The position numbers and the translations under genes were made by a program. A stretch of DNA of 43,454 nucleotides from JACMMS01 sp043758775 (lineage in GTDB: Bacteria; Pseudomonadota; Gammaproteobacteria; Burkholderiales; Methylophilaceae). Of the stretch, positions 40,475-43,454 are shown in pieces. The number at the start of each line of letters is the position of its first letter. Position 1 is the first letter of the stretch. The stretch is from assembly GCA_043758775.1 (NCBI GenBank), contig JAYVMU010000023.1, positions 1 to 43,454 of the forward strand, read 5' to 3'. The notes under the pieces are model-generated. The model saw only the letters and a list, made by a program, of their open reading frames with translations, made no database searches and was not told the origin of the DNA.

Positions 40475-40582
40475 TATTTAAACTTCTTTTAAACCCGTTT
40501 ATGTAACACGGGGGGCTATAAATACATGAACCAAACTATAGATTAAAAATTAGAATAATCAAAGCATGGCTTTGAAAATTAC

Positions 40583-40619
40583 TTGACATTCATTTAAATT
40601 ACATATAATTTACATGTAA
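40583..40619 (+). promoter_or_regulatory. promoter with operator palindrome of the RHH gene
   Basis: TTGACA (40583-40588) and TATAAT (40604-40609) are perfect hexamers but 15 bases apart, shorter than the usual 17. The palindrome TTACATGTAA (40610-40619) follows directly. A tight promoter with an operator suits a self-repressing ribbon-helix-helix gene. Confidence 0.65.
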
Positions 40620-40644
40620 GTTAATCAACTTATGGATAAATTAT

Positions 40645-41073
40645 ATGAAAACAGCTCACCTTCACGATATTTGGTCTAGTCCTGATAATTCACGACTGGT
40701 CTCTAAACAATTCTCTTTTCGCTTACCAGTCCACATTGCAGCCAAAATAGCCGCTTTGTGTGATATGTACCCACAAAAAAATAGAACTCAGATAGTTGCA
40801 GATTTATTGACAGCGGCACTAGATAATTTAGAACTCAATCTTCCAATTGAAAAGGGGCAGGGTGATACTGAGGAAGATGAATATTACGGTAGACAACATG
40901 CGGAGATGGAAGGTTATAAATTTGCACCAAGTTTTCAAATGGCAGGTAAGCGGGCAGAATTTAGAAGTCTGGCAAATAAGTACTATCGTGAACATGAATT
41001 AGAGCTAGGCAATGACTCACCACAGGCTCTCTATCCTGTCCTTTGGTTAGCAGAAGAAGACTTTAAAAAATAA
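40645..41073 (+). CDS. ribbon-helix-helix-like small protein of a mobile element
   Basis: 142 residues. KQFSFRLPVHIAAKIAALCDMYPQ and RTQIVADLLTAALDNLE (about 21-70) have the strand-helix-helix pattern of a CopG/Arc-like DNA-binding fold. The second half is acidic and then charged; it has no known domain. The palindrome at 40610-40619 before its start is a likely target for autoregulation. Its last base overlaps the start codon of the chimeric ORF. It looks like the regulatory first gene of a small replicating or integrating element. Confidence 0.7.
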   Translation: MKTAHLHDIWSSPDNSRLVSKQFSFRLPVHIAAKIAALCDMYPQKNRTQIVADLLTAALDNLELNLPIEKGQGDTEEDEYYGRQHAEMEGYKFAPSFQMAGKRAEFRSLANKYYREHELELGNDSPQALYPVLWLAEEDFKK

Positions 41074-42413
41074 TGGCTTTTAAATTCCTAATCTCAGGTT
41101 TTGATACTATCGAGTGCGCTTATTACTTAATCGCAACTGATGGCTATAAACTAGATTTTATCGAGTTGGCAGCACAAAAAGAATCAATGGTACGTGCGAA
41201 AGTCACCAAACCAAAACCGATTCAAATTGGATCAGAAGAATTCCTGATTGCATCACACGGCACATCAAGCGGTTATCGTGCCGTTGAGGTGGACATAGAA
41301 GGCGCAAAGGGTAAGAAAAAGAAACGCATTGAAATTGACCCGATTGAATCAGTCATTGTGCAGCGCATTTATGATTGGTACCTGCACGGTAATGAGCAGG
41401 GCTCAATGGGTGCCAAAGAGATCGCAACCTATCTGAATAACAAAAATACACCGATGCGTATGCAACAATGGAATCGGAGCAGGGTGCATGAAGTGCTATC
41501 AAGCCGTACCTACATTGGCGAGTATTACTTCAATAAAACCGACAATAAGAATAAGCGCATTAAACCTGAATCGGAATGGATCAAGATTGAGATACCAGCG
41601 ATTATAGAGGCGAGCACGTATGAGGAGGCACGCAGCCGCCGCGCGGCGCGCGCTCCCGCAGTAGTGCCGCCTCGTTTAGTCAATTCCCCAACGCTGCTAA
41701 CTGGATTATTGAAATGCGGCATTTGTGGTGCTGGTTTAACGACGGCAACGGGCAAAGGTGGTAAATATCGTTATTACAAGTGCAATACGCGCATAGGCAA
41801 AGGCAACAATCTATGCACTACGCCTGCGTTTCCTATGCAGAAAATGGATGACATTGTGCTGACCACTCTTGCAGACAAGGTTTTTACGGCAGATCGCGTT
41901 CAAGTGATGATGCAAGAGATGCGTAAAAAGCAGCAAGATTCACAGAAAGACCAAACCGCAAAACTTAAACCACTACAAAAAGAGCTCGACACATTAAAAC
42001 AAAACTCTGAAAGACTGTTTGAAGCGGTTGAGAAAGGTTATCTACCTATGGATGAAACCTTGCAGCATCGCTCGCATAAACTACAGTCCAGACGCCAAGA
42101 AATACTGTTAGAGATTGCTGGTTTAAAACGTCAGCGTGATTTACCTACTGATTTACTTAAACCGCAGCATATCCATGCGTTCTCAACGGCATTACGATCA
42201 AAGCTTTTAGATCGTGAATCTAGGTTCGGTAAAGAATATTTAAAGCTGCTGGTGAACGAAATTAGAATTAACGGTGATGAAGCGCAAATATCAGGCAGTT
42301 ATGCAGTTTTAGCTGGTGCAATTGCAGAAACAAAAAAAGGCACTTTGAGGGTGCCCACTTTTGCATCTAATTGGCTCCTCGACCTGGGCTCGAACCAGGG
42401 ACACACGGATTAA
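41073..42413 (+). CDS. chimeric ORF: foreign N-terminus fused to serine-recombinase C-terminal part
   Basis: 446 residues. Residues 1-67 (MAFKFLISGFDTIECAYYLI to HGTSSGY) are not resolvase-like; they resemble, from memory, the start of replication-initiator-like proteins of small mobile elements. From about 68 the large serine recombinase is plain: Recombinase domain (GYRAVEV, RIEIDPIESVIVQRIYDWYL, SRTYIGEYYF), zinc ribbon (LLKCGICGAGL... YYKCNT), and a coiled coil. The catalytic domain with its YxRVS serine motif is absent. The last residues (LLDLGSNQGHTD) are coded by the tRNA half. No recombinase activity can be expected; a binding or inhibitory role is possible. Confidence 0.85.
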   Translation: MAFKFLISGFDTIECAYYLIATDGYKLDFIELAAQKESMVRAKVTKPKPIQIGSEEFLIASHGTSSGYRAVEVDIEGAKGKKKKRIEIDPIESVIVQRIYDWYLHGNEQGSMGAKEIATYLNNKNTPMRMQQWNRSRVHEVLSSRTYIGEYYFNKTDNKNKRIKPESEWIKIEIPAIIEASTYEEARSRRAARAPAVVPPRLVNSPTLLTGLLKCGICGAGLTTATGKGGKYRYYKCNTRIGKGNNLCTTPAFPMQKMDDIVLTTLADKVFTADRVQVMMQEMRKKQQDSQKDQTAKLKPLQKELDTLKQNSERLFEAVEKGYLPMDETLQHRSHKLQSRRQEILLEIAGLKRQRDLPTDLLKPQHIHAFSTALRSKLLDRESRFGKEYLKLLVNEIRINGDEAQISGSYAVLAGAIAETKKGTLRVPTFASNWLLDLGSNQGHTD

Positions 42414-42420
42414 CAGTCCG
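42372..42420 (-). other. tRNA-Asn 3' half, attachment-site copy
   Basis: On the - strand 42420 to 42372 reads as the anticodon arm (with GTT), variable region, T arm (GGTTCGAGCC) and acceptor end with CCA of tRNA-Asn. The 5' half (D arm and acceptor strand) is missing: beyond 42420 the sequence is unrelated. Isolated 3' halves of this length are the crossover copies left when a tyrosine integrase inserts at a tRNA gene. The end of the chimeric ORF lies within it. An intact tRNA-Asn should be at the far end of the island. Confidence 0.85.
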
Positions 42421-42488
42421 AACAATATGCTATTTCTGCCTGTTGATTGACGTAGACGAAAACAGCTAAATACTTGAAATATATCAGT

Positions 42489-42567
42489 GTAGGCAATAAT
42501 CCGCAGGTAACCAGTATTGCGCTTTGTTGATGTATATTGCTATAATCTGCCTACATATTGCCTACAT
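42489..42567. repeat. inverted/direct copies of a GTAGGCAATA motif
   Basis: GTAGGCAATA (42489-42498) recurs in reverse as TATTGCCTAC (42556-42565), and TGCCTACAT stands twice in direct order 11 bases apart (42548-42556 and 42559-42567). They flank and follow the -10 TATAAT (42541-42546) of the integrase gene. They could be integrase arm-type sites or operators. Confidence 0.6.
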
Positions 42568-42581
42568 GGAAATTAACGATT

Positions 42582-43454
42582 ATGGCTAAGGAAAGTTTTA
42601 CCGCCGGACGGGTTGAAGCCTTCGAGTGTGAATCGGGTAAGCTGCAATCTTTTTACTGGGATGCCAAAACGCCAGGCTTGGGATTGCGAGTTACCCAGAC
42701 CGGCACAAAGGCATACATATTTGAAGGCAGGTTAAACGGCAAAAGCCTGCGCATAACAATTGGCGACACCCGCTCATGGACGCTTGGGAAAGCGCAACAG
42801 GAAGCCCGCCGCCTGATGGTGATGGTGGACGGCAACCAAGACCCGCGACAAGTGCGAGACGATGCCACCGCCGAACGTGAAGCCAAGAAAACAGAATCTA
42901 ATCGCAAGGTGATGACGCTTGCTGATGCGTGGCCGGTTTATCTGGAAGCGCGTAAACCGAAATGGAGCGAACGCCATTACCGCGACCATGTGAACCTGTC
43001 CGCCGCCGGTGGACGGGAAAGGAAGCGCAGCGATGCGTTAACCGTTGACGCACCACTGGCCGCACTGATGCCGTTGAAGCTGTCCGACCTGACCCCTGAC
43101 CGGCTGGCCGCATGGCTGGATAAAGAATCCGCAACCAGACCGACCAACGCAGCATTGAGTTATCGACTGCTAAGAGCCTTTATCCGCTGGGCTGATGGCG
43201 TGCCAGAATTTGCCGGTCTGATAAAAGCTGAATCGTACAATTCGCAAAAGGTCAGGGAAGCCGTACCTCGGAACCATGCCAAAGAAGGCGACAGCTTGCA
43301 GCGTGAACAATTGCCGTTATGGTTTGATGCTGTGCGCAAGATACACAATCCGGTTATAAGCGCATACCTGCAAGGACTGTTACTGACTGGCGCAAGACGT
43401 GAAGAACTGGCAGGGCTGAAATGGGCGGATGTAGATTTTCAATGGCGCAGCATG
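42582..43454 (+). CDS. tyrosine integrase (partial, continues past the window)
   Basis: 291 residues visible, no stop before the window ends. The N-terminal arm-binding DUF4102 domain is clear (FYWDAKTPGLGLRVTQTG, GRLNGKSLRITIGDTRSWTL, EARRLMVMVDGNQDPR). A SAM-like core-binding domain follows from about 108 (TLADAWPVYLEARKPKWSER). The first catalytic block, TGARREELAGLKW with the active arginine, comes near the end; the H-R-Y part lies outside. The start ATG 42582 has a weak GGA ahead. The gene begins 162 bases from the tRNA-Asn half, as in genomic islands, and its DNA is visibly richer in G+C than the rest of the window. Confidence 0.93.
   Translation, partial: MAKESFTAGRVEAFECESGKLQSFYWDAKTPGLGLRVTQTGTKAYIFEGRLNGKSLRITIGDTRSWTLGKAQQEARRLMVMVDGNQDPRQVRDDATAEREAKKTESNRKVMTLADAWPVYLEARKPKWSERHYRDHVNLSAAGGRERKRSDALTVDAPLAALMPLKLSDLTPDRLAAWLDKESATRPTNAALSYRLLRAFIRWADGVPEFAGLIKAESYNSQKVREAVPRNHAKEGDSLQREQLPLWFDAVRKIHNPVISAYLQGLLLTGARREELAGLKWADVDFQWRSM

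Overview
The window looks like chromosomal DNA of a betaproteobacterium. The protein families fit Nitrosomonadales and the moderate G+C and codon use would suit a Methylophilaceae (Methylotenera-like) organism, but this placement is inference and no rRNA or other marker gene is present. There is no complete tRNA, no rRNA and no CRISPR array.

Layout. (1) 1-931: the decayed 3' end of a flavohaemoglobin gene next to a 33-bp palindrome, then ribA. (2) 1560-15689: a complete-looking aryl-polyene/xanthomonadin-type pigment cluster. A short + strand operon (XanB2-like chorismatase, PlsC-type acyltransferase, family-2 glycosyltransferase) meets tail-to-tail an eleven-gene, tightly overlapping - strand operon (ketosynthase, chain-length factor, two hotdog dehydratases, FabG-like reductase, AMP ligase, LpxL-like acyltransferase, LolA-like carrier, MMPL exporter, polysaccharide deacetylase, PAP2 phosphatase). 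A divergent ACP plus COG4648 membrane-protein pair completes it. With a chorismatase and no ammonia lyase, the starter is probably hydroxybenzoate made from chorismate. (3) 16139-21946: an envelope/metal-stress-like block: VIT-family transporter, two tandem four-repeat DUF347/COG4705 membrane proteins, a small membrane protein, a QseBC/PmrAB-like two-component system, a periplasmic PepSY protein and a secreted His/Glu-rich protein. The promoters of the DUF347 pair and of the PepSY gene share an identically spaced CTAATT direct repeat and -10 hexamer, which ties the block into one probable regulon. (4) 21998-30042: SulP permease, an FNR/DNR-boxed operon (cupin, DUF488, quinol-type NO reductase), a solitary molybdopterin oxidoreductase and a dual CDGSH iron-sulfur protein. 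(5) 30290-34681: MgtC-like protein, MgtA P-type ATPase with an altered phosphorylation motif (DKTD instead of DKTG), and an outer-membrane protein.

(6) 34.7-43.45 kb is a graveyard and recombination hot spot: remnants of an IS3-type transposase, a CHAD-domain gene, a tyrosine integrase and a TPR-protein gene. Set among them is an intact, perfect-FNR-boxed operon for an outer-membrane cytochrome-porin fusion and a dihaem cytochrome c. A ribbon-helix-helix gene follows, then a chimeric ORF in which about 67 foreign residues replace the catalytic domain of a large serine recombinase. That ORF runs into the isolated 3' half of a tRNA-Asn gene, an attachment site, just before a G+C-richer integrase gene that leaves the window.

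The strongest candidates for new biology are the DUF347/PepSY/two-component regulon at 16-22 kb and the FNR-controlled cytochrome-porin pair at 38-40 kb. The odd MgtA motif and the chimeric recombinase are notable molecular events.
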